Shown here in pieces: positions 6,897 through 15,290 of a DNA stretch of 64,000 nucleotides (within the stretch, counting starts at the first letter, position 1; each line of letters begins with the position of its first letter). Source of the DNA: Bacillus paramycoides (GTDB lineage: Bacteria; Bacillota; Bacilli; Bacillales; Bacillaceae_G). The stretch covers positions 124,001-188,000 of the forward strand of contig NZ_MAOI01000069.1 of assembly GCF_001884235.1 (NCBI RefSeq), written 5' to 3'. Both the position numbers and the translations under genes were made by a program. The notes beneath the pieces were generated by a model. That model did no database searches. It was not told the DNA's origin and saw only the letters and a list, made by a program, of their open reading frames with translations.

Positions 6897-9014
6897 GTGA
6901 AGAGAATGGAATTGCTAAAGGGGAATTTAGTAAATTTAAATGATACAGCTTATTATAATAATCGTGAATTAAGCTGGCTAGCGTTTAATGAACGTGTACT
7001 ACAAGAAGCACAAGATGAAAATAATCCACTTTTAGAAAGATTAAAGTTTATTAGTATTTTCAGTTCAAATTTAGATGAATTTTTTATGGTGCGTGTAGCA
7101 GGTTTGAAAGATCAAGTAAGTGCCGGATTTAATCAGCCAGAAAATAAGGCAGGTTTAACACCGAAGAAACAGTTAAATAAGATTGCGATAAAAGCTCATG
7201 AGTTAATGACTGTGCAGTATAACACGTTTAAAAATTATGTATTACCAGCGCTTGAACTAGAGGGGATTGAGCGTTTAACATTCCATGATTTGACGAAAGA
7301 GCAAAGGGAATTTATCGAGGAGTATTTCGATGAACAAATATTTCCAGTTTTAACCCCTGTTGCTATTGATGCGTATCGTCCATTTCCGATGTTATTAAAT
7401 AAAAGTTTGAATTTAGCTACTATTTTATATGATGAGAAGCAAGCTGAGGAAGAAAATCGTACGAAGTTAGGAATTGTACAAGTACCTTCATTACTTGAGC
7501 GTTTCATATTTTTACCGAGTGAAGGACAAAAGCATAAATTTATTTTATTAGAAGATGTAATTAGTGGTTTTACCCATAAGTTATTCACAGGATATAAAGT
7601 ATCGCCTGTTACTCGTTTTCGTATTACACGTAATGCGGACTTAACAATTCATGAAGAAGGTGCACGCGATTTATTAAAAGTAATTGAAAAAGAATTGAAA
7701 AAGCGTAAGTGGGGAGCCGCCGTTCGTTTAGAGGTCGGTAAAGAACACATTGATGAAAGAGTATTGGCGTTACTATATGAGGTGTTGGAAGTAAAAGATG
7801 AAGATGTGTACATGATGGATGGACCGCTAGATTTAACATGTTTATTCTCCTTATATAAAAAATTAGCGCCTTTATATGAGCATCTTGTATATCCAGCCCT
7901 TATTCCTCAACCTCCTCAAGATTTAGGTGATGAGGAAGATGTATTTGAAAAAGCGATAGAACATGATATTTTATTACACCATCCATTTGAGTCGTTTCAG
8001 CCAGTTGTTGATTTTGTCCGTGATGCGGCAGAGGACTCGAATGTACTTGCGATTAAACAAACATTATATCGTGTAAGTGGAGACTCCCCAATAATTCAGG
8101 CCTTGAAGGTGGCGGCTGAAAAAGGAAAACAAGTGACGGTATTGGTTGAATTAAAGGCGAGGTTTGATGAAGAGAATAATGTTCATTGGGCTAAAGAACT
8201 GGAACAGGCTGGATGTCATGTTATTTACGGAGTAAGTCACTTGAAAACGCATAGTAAAATCACACTTGTTGTAAGGAGAAAAAACGGGAAAATCGAAAGG
8301 TTTGTACATCTTGGAACAGGAAATTATAATGATGCAACAGCGAAGTTGTATACTGATTTTGGATATATTACATCGCGAAAAGACTTTGGTGTAGATGCAA
8401 CGAATTTCTTTAATTATTTGAGTGGTTATACAACGAAACCGCATTTTCATCATCTATCTGTTGCACCGTTTGATATAAGAGAGCAATTTATGGACTTAAT
8501 AGATGAGGAAATCCGTTATCATAGACAATATGGAAATGGATATATTATCGCTAAGATGAATTCGTTAACAGATAAACCATTAATAAAAAAAATGTATGAA
8601 GCATCACAAGCTGGGGTTAAGGTAGAGCTCATCGTTAGAGGGACATGTTGTTTAAGGCCTGGGATTCCAAATGTAAGTGAAAATATTCGTGTAGTTAGTG
8701 TTGTTGGAAGATATTTAGAACATAGTCGTATTTATTATTTCCATCATAATGGCGATGAAAAAATATATTTATCTTCAGCTGATTTGATGACGCGAAATAT
8801 GGAAAAACGAGTAGAAATATCCTTCCCAATTTTAGATATTGAAATGAAAGCGAGAATAAAGGCAATTTTACAGCTTATTTTAGCTGATAACGTGAAAACA
8901 CGTGAACAAAATAAAGATGGTGACTATTACTACATAATTAATAGTAGTATAGAAGAAATTGATAGCCAAGTGAACTTATTTAAGATGGCGTATCAAAATA
9001 CAGACGCTGAATAA
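6897..9014 (+). CDS. ppk: Polyphosphate kinase 1
   Basis: Reversibly transfers the ATP gamma-phosphate to polyphosphate; in the cytoplasm or at the membrane. The protein has 705 residues from GTG 6897 (AAAGGGA upstream), the usual PPK1 length. Domain order: N domain starting NNRELSWLAFNERVLQEA, head domain, then two phospholipase-D-like catalytic domains. The autophosphorylated histidine is in HLKTHSKITLVV (His452 by this count), followed by VHLGTGNYND, and the second conserved His is in YLEHSRIYYF. It is intact and paired with ppx. A strong terminator follows. Confidence 0.96.
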   Translation: MKRMELLKGNLVNLNDTAYYNNRELSWLAFNERVLQEAQDENNPLLERLKFISIFSSNLDEFFMVRVAGLKDQVSAGFNQPENKAGLTPKKQLNKIAIKAHELMTVQYNTFKNYVLPALELEGIERLTFHDLTKEQREFIEEYFDEQIFPVLTPVAIDAYRPFPMLLNKSLNLATILYDEKQAEEENRTKLGIVQVPSLLERFIFLPSEGQKHKFILLEDVISGFTHKLFTGYKVSPVTRFRITRNADLTIHEEGARDLLKVIEKELKKRKWGAAVRLEVGKEHIDERVLALLYEVLEVKDEDVYMMDGPLDLTCLFSLYKKLAPLYEHLVYPALIPQPPQDLGDEEDVFEKAIEHDILLHHPFESFQPVVDFVRDAAEDSNVLAIKQTLYRVSGDSPIIQALKVAAEKGKQVTVLVELKARFDEENNVHWAKELEQAGCHVIYGVSHLKTHSKITLVVRRKNGKIERFVHLGTGNYNDATAKLYTDFGYITSRKDFGVDATNFFNYLSGYTTKPHFHHLSVAPFDIREQFMDLIDEEIRYHRQYGNGYIIAKMNSLTDKPLIKKMYEASQAGVKVELIVRGTCCLRPGIPNVSENIRVVSVVGRYLEHSRIYYFHHNGDEKIYLSSADLMTRNMEKRVEISFPILDIEMKARIKAILQLILADNVKTREQNKDGDYYYIINSSIEEIDSQVNLFKMAYQNTDAE

Positions 9015-9026
9015 TGAAAATATAGT

Positions 9027-9058
9027 AAAAACCTCTTAATACAATTAAGAGGTTTTTA
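9027..9058 (+). terminator. Intrinsic terminator of ppx-ppk
   Basis: AAAAACCTCTTAAT pairs with ATTAAGAGGTTTTT over a 3-nt loop (9041-9043). Confidence 0.92.
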
Positions 9059-9152
9059 CTTTTTTCTCTATCATATGTTCCATAAATGGAAGAATGAGTA
9101 GAGAGAATAGTTTTTATTATAGGCGTGTGATGAATCGGTTCGTTGGTTTAAA

Positions 9153-9389
9153 TTAATAATAGAATGGTTGTTGACAAGGCCCTCCGTAACAAGGAAAAGG
9201 TGCTGGTGGTGGGAAAGGTGGTGGATATGGCGGATAAAACGGTCTAGGGCCGAAAGCTAATGCTCCACCGAGCAATCCTCCAGCAATTCCAGCTAGAAAT
9301 GGAACGCCGAAAAATGGAAAGAAGCGTGAGTCGCCTACTGGACCAATAGGTGCTGAACGAACTGGGACTGGCTGATAATATGGATACAT
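9153..9389 (-). CDS. Small proline- and glycine-rich protein, probably sporulation-expressed
   Basis: The protein has 78 residues. The start is the ATG at 9389-9387, directly after AAAGGAGGTTTGTTC; the frame is open further upstream but without another site. It begins MYPYYQPVPVRSAPIG, has a Gly/Ala hydrophobic core FLAGIAGGLLGGALAFG and ends in a proline-rich tail with two cysteines (PCYGGPCQQPFYY). This resembles small Bacillus spore coat or forespore-associated proteins, but I do not recognise a named family. The CATATGATA box upstream, of the kind used by the mother-cell sigma factors, supports sporulation expression (inference). Confidence 0.7.
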   Translation of the reverse strand: MYPYYQPVPVRSAPIGPVGDSRFFPFFGVPFLAGIAGGLLGGALAFGPRPFYPPYPPPFPPPAPFPCYGGPCQQPFYY

Positions 9390-9418
9390 GAACAAACCTC
9401 CTTTACTGGACTCACTTT

Positions 9419-9427
9419 TATCATATG
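9419..9427 (-). promoter_or_regulatory. Candidate SigK/SigE -10 element
   Basis: On the minus strand CATATGATA matches the CATAnnnTA -10 of SigK promoters and partly the SigE -10. It lies 30 bp before the small proline-rich gene, just ahead of its ribosome binding site. No firm -35 was identified. Confidence 0.4.
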
Positions 9428-9489
9428 GTGAACCAAGCGTGGATGAGCGCGTACAAGAAAGGATGTATAAGAAAATAGGCAAATATATG

Positions 9490-10347
9490 TTACGAATGTT
9501 GTAGGGTAAAAAGCGTAATTTCAGGTTTAGCCATAAAGCGGAATGGGACACGTGTTCTTCCGAGACCTCGATTGACATAGAGAGTCAAATTTCGAAGGTT
9601 ATAGAAACCTTCAATGTAGTATTTCGCGAGAGCTGGGGTAATAATAGCGCCTAAAAAAGGAAGTTGTACTTGTCCACCGTGGCTATGACCAGAAAGTTGA
9701 AGATTGATTGGATATGTAGCGATTTGTGGTGCGATATCTGGCTCGTGAACAAGAACAATTGTATAAATATTTTGCTGGGCACGTTGTAATGTTTCCTCTA
9801 TTTTTGGCTTGCCTAGTAGTATATCATCGATTCCAAAAATGGAAATTTCACTATTATCCAATAAACGAATTCGTGTTTCTTTATTTTGTAAAAGTTCAAA
9901 ACCAGATTCACGCATGATGTGATCATAGTATTCAGTTCCATATCCGCCGTGGTCGTGGTTTCCATAAATAGAAAATTTACCGAATGGTGCTTTTATATTT
10001 TTTAAGATGGATGCAACAAAAGGAGCTTCAGTATATGTTTGGTAGTTGTCAATAAGATCACCAGTAAAAAGGACAATATCTGGATTTTCGGCATTGATTT
10101 TGGAAACGATTTGAGATAGGTGTTGGAGTGAGAAATAGTATCCAAGATGTAAGTCACTAAATTGAAGGATCTTCATACCGTGAAAACTTCTTGGTATGAG
10201 TGGTGATTTAAGTGTGTGCTTTGTAAAAGAGACGCAATGTGGTTCTATATATTTCGCATAATAATAGCCGATGCTAGCGGTTATAAGTGAATATAGACAA
10301 GTGCGTATTCCAGACTTTAAAAATTTCCTTCTTGTAATTTGCTTCAT
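9490..10347 (-). CDS. ykuE: Tat-exported metallophosphoesterase, YkuE family
   Basis: The protein has 285 residues. Its N-terminus TRRKFLKSGIR followed by a hydrophobic stretch is a twin-arginine signal. The calcineurin-type metal ligands appear in order: SDLHLG (about 65-70), FTGDLID (94-100), GNHDHGGYG (128-136), LVHEPD and GHSHGGQVQLP. The family hydrolyses phosphodiesters or phosphomonoesters outside the membrane; B. subtilis YkuE is a known substrate of TatAyCy. The ribosome binding site is weak. It lies upstream of the divergent fadH as in B. subtilis. Confidence 0.93.
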   Translation of the reverse strand: MKQITRRKFLKSGIRTCLYSLITASIGYYYAKYIEPHCVSFTKHTLKSPLIPRSFHGMKILQFSDLHLGYYFSLQHLSQIVSKINAENPDIVLFTGDLIDNYQTYTEAPFVASILKNIKAPFGKFSIYGNHDHGGYGTEYYDHIMRESGFELLQNKETRIRLLDNSEISIFGIDDILLGKPKIEETLQRAQQNIYTIVLVHEPDIAPQIATYPINLQLSGHSHGGQVQLPFLGAIITPALAKYYIEGFYNLRNLTLYVNRGLGRTRVPFRFMAKPEITLFTLQHS

Positions 10348-10560
10348 AATAATGTGAGTATACCTATCAGGTTTACAGCAAATGTATGTATTCCATATAC
10401 AGGTTACTCGAATCTCCTTTCAGTTTGTTTTTTTTAATATATTTTAGACTCGAGAAAAGTAGTATAGATTAAGAAAAATAGAAGAGAAAGAAATTTCTCT
10501 ACATTAAAATATCAGAAAAATTTAAAAATATAAAGATTTCTATCAAATTAAATGATAAAA

Positions 10561-10578
10561 TGAATGTGTATTCATTTT
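10561..10578 (+). promoter_or_regulatory. FadR-type operator upstream of fadH
   Basis: AAAATGAAT-GTGT-ATTCATTTT is a perfect 9-bp inverted repeat with 4-bp spacer, and TGAATGTGTATTCATT fits the Bacillus FadR box TGAATGAnTAnTCATTCA closely. It sits directly before the ribosome binding site. FadR repression relieved by long-chain acyl-CoA is known for beta-oxidation genes in B. subtilis; application here is inference. Confidence 0.6.
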
Positions 10579-10593
10579 TGGGAGGGGATGTAA

Positions 10594-11358
10594 TTGAAAG
10601 AAAAAGTAGTTATTATAACAGGTGGATCAAGTGGAATGGGAAAAGGAATGGCGACTCGTTTTGCAAAAGAAGGGGCACGAGTTGTTATTACAGGGCGTAC
10701 GAAAGAAAAGCTAGAAGAAACAAGGTTAGAGATTGAACAGTTCCCAGGGCAAGTATTACCTGTACAAATGGATGTACGAAATACCGATGATATTCAAAGA
10801 ATGATTGAACATATTGATGAGAAGTTTGGACGAATTGATATTCTAATAAATAATGCAGCTGGAAATTTTATTTGTCCAGCAGAGGATTTATCTGTGAATG
10901 GCTGGAATGCTGTCATTAATATTGTATTAAATGGAACGTTCTATTGTAGCCAAGCTGTTGGGAAGTATTGGATTGAGAAAGGTATAAAAGGAAATATCAT
11001 TAACATGGTGGCAACATATGCATGGGATGCAGGCCCAGGAGTCATTCATTCAGCTGCAGCAAAGGCTGGAGTATTAGCAATGACGAAAACGCTTGCTGTT
11101 GAGTGGGGACGTAAATATGGAATACGAGTTAACGCTATCGCACCAGGACCAATTGAACGCACAGGTGGTGCCGATAAATTATGGATTTCAGAAGAAATGG
11201 CTAAGCGTACATTGCAAAGTGTTCCACTTGGTAGACTGGGTACACCAGAAGAAATTGCGGGTCTAGCTTATTATTTATGTTCAGATGAAGCTGCATACAT
11301 AAATGGAACTTGTATGACAATGGATGGTGGTCAACATTTGCATCAATATCCATTTTAA
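10594..11358 (+). CDS. fadH: 2,4-dienoyl-CoA reductase, SDR family
   Basis: NADPH-dependent reduction of 2,4-dienoyl-CoA during oxidation of unsaturated fatty acids. The protein has 254 residues from a TTG behind GGGAGGGG. It has a Rossmann fold with TGGSSGMGKGMA (residues 9-20) and the NNAAGNF motif. The usual SDR catalytic Tyr is absent: where YxxxK is expected the sequence reads HSAAAKAG. That is the pattern of peroxisome-type 2,4-dienoyl-CoA reductases, which use Asp/Lys, and supports this assignment over a generic oxidoreductase. It is monocistronic with a FadR-like box and corresponds to B. subtilis ykuF/fadH in position. Confidence 0.88.
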   Translation: MKEKVVIITGGSSGMGKGMATRFAKEGARVVITGRTKEKLEETRLEIEQFPGQVLPVQMDVRNTDDIQRMIEHIDEKFGRIDILINNAAGNFICPAEDLSVNGWNAVINIVLNGTFYCSQAVGKYWIEKGIKGNIINMVATYAWDAGPGVIHSAAAKAGVLAMTKTLAVEWGRKYGIRVNAIAPGPIERTGGADKLWISEEMAKRTLQSVPLGRLGTPEEIAGLAYYLCSDEAAYINGTCMTMDGGQHLHQYPF

Positions 11359-11436
11359 AAGGGATAAAAAAATGAATGATTTATTCATTTCTTTGTGGTA
11401 AAATATGACGAAATTGTGACATGTGAAAGAAAAGTG

Positions 11437-11465
11437 TTTACAAGAGGGGATATATACGTTATATT
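11437..11465 (+). promoter_or_regulatory. Strong SigA promoter of the FsrA-like RNA
   Basis: TTTACA (11437-11442), 17 bp, TATATT (11460-11465). Transcription would start near 11471-11473. The spacer and -10 hold an imperfect AT palindrome (ATATAACGTATAT on the complement) that could be a Fur site, but it does not match the Fur box well. Confidence 0.7.
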
Positions 11466-11470
11466 TAAGA

Positions 11471-11557
11471 CCTCTTTTTTCTTCATAGTAGAATTGCTAA
11501 TTCCCCTTAGCATTTTACCCCTCTAATCCCTTCAGGAACACTGAAGGGATTTTTTAT
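11471..11557 (+). ncRNA. fsrA: Candidate iron-sparing small RNA FsrA
   Basis: An independent promoter and an intrinsic terminator bracket about 85 nt with no reading frame. The 5' half folds as TGCTAA/TTAGCA (11495-11500 with 11507-11512) exposing TTCCCC in the loop. A second single-stranded C-rich stretch TTTTACCCCTCTAATCCC follows. The 3' end is the hairpin AATCCCTTCAG/CTGAAGGGATT (11525-11551) plus T run. Size, C-rich unpaired motifs and position between fadH and ykuI fit B. subtilis FsrA, a Fur-controlled RNA that pairs with G-rich ribosome binding sites. The name rests on these features, not on alignment. Confidence 0.6.
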
Positions 11558-11613
11558 TATTTTTCCGTAAATATCGTGTTATAATTTTTGAAAAGTAAAG
11601 GGAGGGAAGCACG

Positions 11614-12831
11614 TTGATAGATGCATTAGATGTAATGAGTAACTTGGATAAAGTCCTTCCTTATTATCAAGCTATTTTTAGTGCTGATGAGCATACAGTA
11701 ATTGGATATGAAGTTGTAGGACGTATTCAAACAGAAGAGGGCATACAAAGTTTAGCCTCTTTCTTTCATGATGATTCTATTCCGAGTGAGTTCCAACTTG
11801 AAGCAGATAACAATATTGTAGAAAAAGCTTTACATAGGTATTTAGAAAGCGATCAAAAATTATTATTGTTTATACATCGGAATGCTAATGTATTAATGAA
11901 TGATGAAGATGAAAGTTTGCTTCAACTTTTGTTGATGTATGAAAAAAAAGGTTTAAACTTGAAGCGCATTGTTTTAGAGATAACAGAACACGAATGTAAA
12001 GAAGATATAGAACAATTTAATCATTTATTAATGTATTATCGTACATACGGTATTCAAATTTCGATTAATAAAGTTGGAACAGGTACAAGTAATTTAGAGC
12101 GTATTAGCGTGTTAGCGCCGGATATTTTAAAAGTAGATTTAACAAATTTAAGGCAAACTGCACTTTTACAATCTTATCAAGATATTTTATATTCCCTATC
12201 ATTACTTGCAAGAAGAATTGGGGCAACATTGTTATATGAAGAAATAGATGCTTTTTATCAACTGCAATATGCTTGGAAAAACGGTGGTAGATATTATCAA
12301 GGTAATTATTTGAAAGAATGTTTACCAGATTTTATTGAAACAAATGTTTTAAAAGAGCGACTTGGTAATGAATGTCACCAATTTATTCAGCATGAAAAGA
12401 AGAAATTGCAAAAAATTTATAATTTAACAGAGATGTTACGTAATCAAATTGGAGATGTTTTATCCAAACAAAAAAAGAATGAAGATATAAATGATTGGTT
12501 ATTACAGTTTAGTCAAAGTGTATCACAATATAGTTTCCGGATATTTATTTGTAATGAAGATGGTTTTCAGCAATCTGGTAATATCATGAAAAAAGATGGT
12601 GAATGGATCATTATGCCAGAGTATTATATGAAGAACTGGAGTTGGCGTCCGTATTTTCTAGAGAATATAATGAAAATGCGTTTTGAGAATAAGGCAAGAC
12701 TTTCAGATTTATATGCTGATATCGAAACTGGTGAAATGGTACGAACATTTTCTTTCCCAATTGATGATGAAAACTTTTTATTTATAGATTTATCTTATGA
12801 ATATTTATATGAAGAAGATGTTTTATTTTAA
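11614..12831 (+). CDS. ykuI: EAL-domain c-di-GMP-binding protein YkuI
   Basis: The protein has 405 residues from TTG 11614 (GGGAGGG upstream). The N-terminal EAL domain (about 15-245) has EVVGR in place of EALLR, LEITEHE and the DILKVD strand. The C-terminal part (about 250-400) is the YkuI_C PAS-like sensor domain reached through a long helix. The B. subtilis homologue binds c-di-GMP but shows no phosphodiesterase activity, and an output role there is unresolved. It carries its own terminator immediately after the stop. Confidence 0.92.
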   Translation: MIDALDVMSNLDKVLPYYQAIFSADEHTVIGYEVVGRIQTEEGIQSLASFFHDDSIPSEFQLEADNNIVEKALHRYLESDQKLLLFIHRNANVLMNDEDESLLQLLLMYEKKGLNLKRIVLEITEHECKEDIEQFNHLLMYYRTYGIQISINKVGTGTSNLERISVLAPDILKVDLTNLRQTALLQSYQDILYSLSLLARRIGATLLYEEIDAFYQLQYAWKNGGRYYQGNYLKECLPDFIETNVLKERLGNECHQFIQHEKKKLQKIYNLTEMLRNQIGDVLSKQKKNEDINDWLLQFSQSVSQYSFRIFICNEDGFQQSGNIMKKDGEWIIMPEYYMKNWSWRPYFLENIMKMRFENKARLSDLYADIETGEMVRTFSFPIDDENFLFIDLSYEYLYEEDVLF

Positions 12832-12858
12832 TGCACGAAGAGATTCGTGCATTTTTTT
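12830..12858 (+). terminator. Intrinsic terminator of ykuI
   Basis: AATGCACGAA pairs with TTCGTGCATT over GAGA, then a run of eight T. The stem starts at the last base of the stop codon. Confidence 0.95.
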
Positions 12859-13014
12859 TGTTTGTTTTTATCATAAATTGGTAATAGTGAAAATGATGAT
12901 GAAAATGCTGTCTATCGTTGTAAAGATTTTACGAACGAAATCATCCCTTTCTTTGCATAATCATTGTTACAATGAATACTACAAAGACAAGCTCTTTAAA
13001 GGGAAGGTGAAAAA

Positions 13015-13503
13015 ATGAGGAAATATGGAATATGGTTTGTTCTATTTGTATGTGTTGCCTTTCTAGTTGGCTATAGTGTCACAACTGTTTTAGGAAAAGA
13101 AGAAGTAAAAGTTGATCGGAAAGAAGTATTTACAACGATACAAAAAGGGTATGAGACACAATTTTCAATCCGTGGGAAGCATTTACCAATGAATAGGATG
13201 ATAGAGACGTTATCACCGTATTTTACAGATAATTTCCTTCAAGTTTTTACAGATGAAAACAGTAGAAATGATAAGCAGAGTGGTGAATATTTACTTCCGG
13301 CAAAAGAAGCTCCTTTCTCCTTTAGTTCAGAAACAAAAATGTCTTATGATGAAGAGCATAAAAATTTATATGTATATGAGCGGGCGAAAAATGGACAATA
13401 TCAAATTGTGACATTGCAAAAGGACAACGGGAAATGGAAATTAGCAGGGTATCATGAAAGTCAGGAACTTTTGACTGAAATAAAAAGGTTGCAACAATTA
13501 TAA
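13015..13503 (+). CDS. Exported protein, DUF3993-like
   Basis: The protein has 162 residues and an ATG start with AAAGGGAAGGTG upstream. It has one N-terminal hydrophobic segment (IWFVLFVCVAFLVGYSVTTVL), so it is a secreted or membrane-anchored protein with an extracellular domain of about 130 residues. That domain contains SPYFTDNFLQVFTDEN and ends YHESQELLTEIKRLQQL. I place it with the DUF3993 group with moderate confidence. It occupies the site of ykuH in B. subtilis, but I cannot confirm orthology. Function unknown. Confidence 0.75.
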   Translation: MRKYGIWFVLFVCVAFLVGYSVTTVLGKEEVKVDRKEVFTTIQKGYETQFSIRGKHLPMNRMIETLSPYFTDNFLQVFTDENSRNDKQSGEYLLPAKEAPFSFSSETKMSYDEEHKNLYVYERAKNGQYQIVTLQKDNGKWKLAGYHESQELLTEIKRLQQL

Positions 13504-13504
13504 A

Positions 13505-13536
13505 AATAGGAATAGGTGTCTTCCTATTCCTATTCT
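13505..13536 (-). terminator. Terminator of the glutaredoxin-like gene
   Basis: A 12-bp perfect stem AATAGGAATAGG/CCTATTCCTATT has a TTTTTATAA tail only on the minus strand. It also closes the converging upstream gene weakly. Confidence 0.75.
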
Positions 13537-13766
13537 ATATTTAATAACTGCTGTAATTTTTCGATTTGAAAACCTGCGACAACTTCTCCGTCAATTACAA
13601 CTGTTGGAGTTGAATAGGAGTCATAGTCATATAAAAGGCGATTGCGAGCGGCAGCGTCTTTTTTTACGTCAAATTCTTCATATGCAACGTTATTATGTTT
13701 TAAAAATTCTTTCACAATGACACATGGCGGACAATCTGGTTGTGTATAAACCTCAATTTTTTTCAT
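13530..13766 (-). CDS. Glutaredoxin/NrdH-like small thiol protein
   Basis: The protein has 78 residues and an ATG start with GGGAGG upstream. It has a thioredoxin fold with the active site PDCPPCVIVKEFL (Cys12 and Cys15, CPPC) and the cis-proline loop STPTVVIDGEVVAGFQ. Length and motifs fit glutaredoxin-family or NrdH-like proteins that donate electrons to cytoplasmic thiol enzymes. It is encoded alone on the minus strand between ykuI-side genes; no reductase is nearby. Confidence 0.9.
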   Translation of the reverse strand: MKKIEVYTQPDCPPCVIVKEFLKHNNVAYEEFDVKKDAAARNRLLYDYDSYSTPTVVIDGEVVAGFQIEKLQQLLNIE

Positions 13767-13998
13767 TGTAATTCCTCCCTTTTTCTGTTTTTTATTATAT
13801 TCTGCCGGTATAAAAATCGCAATAAAGAAGAGAAAAGATGAACTTTCTTCTTTTTACTTCGTATTTCGACAAATTTTAGTTGAGTTTCTGGTCAAGAACC
13901 TTTATCCTAGAGTGTGGAACATTTTTTCTGTTATGACGGATAGAATGAGTATTGCTGTAAAACCTATTGGTAGGAAGATCAGAGAAAGGAGAGATTTC

Positions 13999-14235
13999 AT
14001 GTCTCTACTCCAAGGAATTTTAACTCGACTTGTTAGTCTACAAGAACAAGCTGAAAGCGGTGAAGTAGCACAACGCTATTTTGAAGTGAACGGTGAGCGC
14101 AAATGTAGCGTGAAATTTTTCGATAAAAGTGAAATGTATGAGTTAGAAGTGTATCAACAAGGTGAAAAACCTCAAGTGTATCAATTCGATAACATCGACA
14201 TGGTTGCAATTGAGATTTACGATATCATTTCTTGA
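13999..14235 (+). CDS. ykuJ: YkuJ family protein (DUF1797)
   Basis: The protein has 78 residues. The start is ATG 13999 behind AAAGGAGAG; an upstream in-frame extension lacks a site and is not conserved in character. It is a compact alpha/beta protein starting SLLQGILTRLVSLQEQAESG, then GERKCSVKFF and YQFDNIDMVAIEIYDI, matching YkuJ in full length. Function is unknown. It begins the ykuJ-ykuK-abbA-ykuL row seen in B. subtilis, but is followed by its own terminator. Confidence 0.9.
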   Translation: MSLLQGILTRLVSLQEQAESGEVAQRYFEVNGERKCSVKFFDKSEMYELEVYQQGEKPQVYQFDNIDMVAIEIYDIIS

Positions 14236-14242
14236 TACATAT

Positions 14243-14276
14243 AAAAAAGGTACTACCAAATGGTAGTACCTTTTTT
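14243..14276 (+). terminator. Intrinsic terminator of ykuJ
   Basis: AAAAAAGGTACTACCA pairs perfectly with TGGTAGTACCTTTTTT around a 2-nt loop. Confidence 0.95.
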
Positions 14277-14421
14277 AGTTATATTACTTAAAAAGCTATA
14301 CAGGTAGTGAAAATCGCATTTTTAGTCCCGATCATATAAAGGAGTTTTTACAAACGTACATGTATAGGAATTTTTTGTTTTTCCTACAATGGTAGTAAAT
14401 ATAAAATAGGAGGTGTGAAGA

Positions 14422-14571
14422 ATGGAACGCTTACCGATTGTTATTTGTCCGAATTGCCACAATCACGCTGAAATTATTCATGTATTAACCGCCCAGTCTA
14501 ATCAAAATGTAATTTATACGTGTAGGTTTTGTCATTATGTAATTCAAAATATTGAAACGAATAAAGGGTAG
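14422..14571 (+). CDS. 49-residue zinc-ribbon protein
   Basis: ATG 14422 follows AGGAGGTGTGAAGA. The product begins MERLPIVICPNCHNHAEI and carries a second pair CRFCHYV at residues 34-37, giving CPNC-x21-CRFC, a complete treble-clef or ribbon zinc site. Nothing else is present, so it is a stand-alone zinc ribbon. Protein-like codon use, a strong ribosome binding site and closeness to ykuJ/ykuK support it as real. Function unknown. Confidence 0.75.
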   Translation: MERLPIVICPNCHNHAEIIHVLTAQSNQNVIYTCRFCHYVIQNIETNKG

Positions 14572-14644
14572 TAGTTATAATTCTTGTTTTTGTCCCATAC
14601 AATGAGAATACGAAAAGTCTGTCTAATTGAAAGGACGTGACTAT

Positions 14645-15163
14645 GTGGACGGTGAGCATACATTTTATAATGTTTCAGAGAGACATTTGAATTTTGATAT
14701 GGTCTTTAACCGCATTTGCAGTTTCATTGAAAAGGATCCACGAAATTTATATCGATTATCTATTGGGACAGACTCACAAGCGCATCAAAAGGATACGAGG
14801 TTTATTACAGCGATACATATTCATCGGGTTGGAAAAGGAGCATGGGGATGTTTGCACCATAAATCAGTAAAAAACAAGCCAGCAACATTGCGTGAGAAAA
14901 TATATTTAGAAACACAGTTTAGTCAAGAAATCGCCTGTCTATTTACTCCCAATCGTATACAAACAATATGGGATTTATTGCACCCATATGCTCAAGAAGG
15001 GGCAGGGTTCATAATGGAAATTCATTTAGATATCGGGAATGATGGTTTAACAAAAGAATTTATTTTAGATATGACGATGAAAATTCAAGCAATGGGATTA
15101 ACCGCAAAAATTAAACCGGATGCTTATGCGGCGTTTAGTTATGCAAATCGATATACTAAATAG
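14645..15163 (+). CDS. ykuK: YkuK family protein (DUF458, RNase H-like fold)
   Basis: I choose GTG 14645 because AAAGGACGTG is just upstream; an in-frame TTG at 14627 has no site in front. This gives 172 residues. Family marks are NFDMVFNRICSFIEKDP, the strand RLSIGTDSQAH with a conserved Asp, and KIKPDAYAAFSYANRYTK at the end. The family is predicted to adopt an RNase H-like fold; no activity has been proved to my knowledge. It precedes abbA. Confidence 0.88.
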   Translation: MDGEHTFYNVSERHLNFDMVFNRICSFIEKDPRNLYRLSIGTDSQAHQKDTRFITAIHIHRVGKGAWGCLHHKSVKNKPATLREKIYLETQFSQEIACLFTPNRIQTIWDLLHPYAQEGAGFIMEIHLDIGNDGLTKEFILDMTMKIQAMGLTAKIKPDAYAAFSYANRYTK

Positions 15164-15290
15164 TACGAAACGATTTCTATATATTTGCGGCTTTTAAATG
15201 CAATTACCGAAAACTGAATATTACATCTATTAAATAAGCTGAAAATTTTATATAATAAGAGTGACGATGTGAGTGTAAGGAGAGGAGTAT

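Noticed and set aside
11370-11392. Second FadR-like box AAATGAAT-GATTT-ATTCATTT after fadH
   Set aside because: Spacer is 5 rather than 4 bp and it lies 3' of the gene; more likely part of transcript end structure.
12797-13018. 73-residue plus-strand frame overlapping ykuI end
   Set aside because: Overlaps the ykuI terminator and reads low-complexity sequence; no usable start site.
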